Shown one piece after another: positions 63,684 to 64,000 of a stretch of DNA of 64,000 nucleotides. Location: NCBI RefSeq assembly GCF_000482245.1, contig NZ_AWNH01000103.1, forward strand, positions 1 through 64,000. Reading direction: 5' to 3'. Made by a program: the position numbers and the translations under genes. This stretch comes from Leptolyngbya sp. Heron Island J. Lineage in GTDB: Bacteria > Cyanobacteriota > Cyanobacteriia > Phormidesmidales > Phormidesmidaceae. The notes under the pieces were generated by a model. That model was not told where the DNA came from and made no database searches. It worked only from the letters and a program-made list of their open reading frames with translations. How positions within the stretch are numbered: the first letter of the stretch is position 1; every line of letters begins with the position of its first letter.

Positions 63684-64000
63684 ATGGGGCGTAAGCAAGC
63701 CATCGTAATTGGGGCTGGAATTGGCGGACTTGCCATGGGTATCCGCCTCCAAAGTTTAGGATTTGATACCACCATTGTGGAAATGCTGGATGCCCCCGGT
63801 GGTCGCGCTTACGTCAGGAAAGCAGACGGCTTTACCTTTGACATGGGACCGACGGTAATCACGGTCCCTCACTTTATTGAGGAACTGTTTTCCCTAGAGC
63901 GTGATAAAGCAGCCCTCACCCAGGACGACTTCCCCACCGAAATTGTCGACGAAAGCAAGCGTATCAAGTCTGGTATCTCGGGTGGTCCCAACACCAGTCG
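63684..64000 (+). CDS. CrtI-type phytoene desaturase (cut by window end)
   Basis: The first 105 residues of a flavoprotein. [20 protein letters not shown] is the FAD-binding Rossmann loop, and [23 protein letters not shown] is typical of bacterial CrtI-type carotenoid desaturases. Most cyanobacteria use the plant-type CrtP/CrtQ pathway instead. CrtD- or CrtO-like desaturases cannot be excluded from this part. The rest lies beyond the window. Confidence 0.75.
   Translation, partial: MGRKQAIVIGAGIGGLAMGIRLQSLGFDTTIVEMLDAPGGRAYVRKADGFTFDMGPTVITVPHFIEELFSLERDKAALTQDDFPTEIVDESKRIKSGISGGPNTS

Noticed and set aside
1-64000. tRNA, rRNA or CRISPR arrays
   Set aside because: The spacers were scanned by eye for TTCGA-containing arms and for regularly spaced repeats; none was found, but a covariance-model scan was not possible.

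Overview
The window is chromosomal DNA from a cyanobacterium. The evidence is the many copies of the HIP1 octamer GCGATCGC scattered through genes, together with genes typical of cyanobacteria: DevBCA-type exporter genes, DUF3288 and DUF3110 proteins, a fused PanC-Cmk, a CofH for the deazaflavin chromophore, a VTE6-type phytyl-phosphate kinase and an Rx4H HEPN protein. The gene-by-gene mix looks like a Leptolyngbya/Synechococcales-type genome, but the genus cannot be fixed from this window. The left end cuts through an IS630-type transposase and the right end cuts through a CrtI-type carotenoid desaturase.

Layout. 0-5.5 kb: a transposase end, then a plus-strand operon of a DevB-like fusion protein, two DevC-like permeases, a DevA-like ATPase, a YbjN-like protein and an unlisted 38-residue membrane peptide. 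5.7-13 kb: a sulfotransferase, an EF-G-like GTPase with an altered catalytic motif, DUF3288, LarE and a stand-alone canonical EF-G. 13-23 kb: a DUF429 protein, a KefB-type antiporter, a response regulator with GGDEF and EAL domains, a degenerate histidine kinase, TsaC, MurQ-DUF3110 and a purine permease. 23-31 kb: a metallopeptidase lipoprotein, a Uma2 gene flanked by 174-bp direct repeats rich in small palindromes, an alpha/beta hydrolase, an NYN protein, an orphan ATP-dependent DNA ligase and a sulfite-oxidase-like enzyme. 31-40 kb: two tandem secreted paralogs, BioF, RibD, thioredoxin, a MATE exporter, phytyl-phosphate kinase and a NahK-like kinase. 40-50 kb: MscS, GNAT, a fibro-slime protein, a Tat-exported DUF362 protein, a phosphoribosyltransferase, a GPH symporter, HEPN, a Ser/Thr kinase and prohibitin. 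50-64 kb: PurM, RlpA, PanC-Cmk, YebC, glucokinase, CofH, a 2OG-Fe oxygenase overlapping an alpha/beta hydrolase, lipoproteins, a double GNAT and the start of crtI.

Most genes are metabolic or housekeeping genes in short units; few form long operons. The clearest multi-gene unit is the devBCCA cluster. No tRNA, rRNA, CRISPR array or prophage was seen. The points most worth a second look are the extended dev operon with its 38-residue peptide, a candidate structured RNA followed by a perfect 44-nt palindrome near 54.8-55.0 kb, the repeat-flanked Uma2 locus, and several proteins whose fold is clear but whose key catalytic residue is changed (EF-G-like, GGDEF, histidine kinase, alpha/beta hydrolase).
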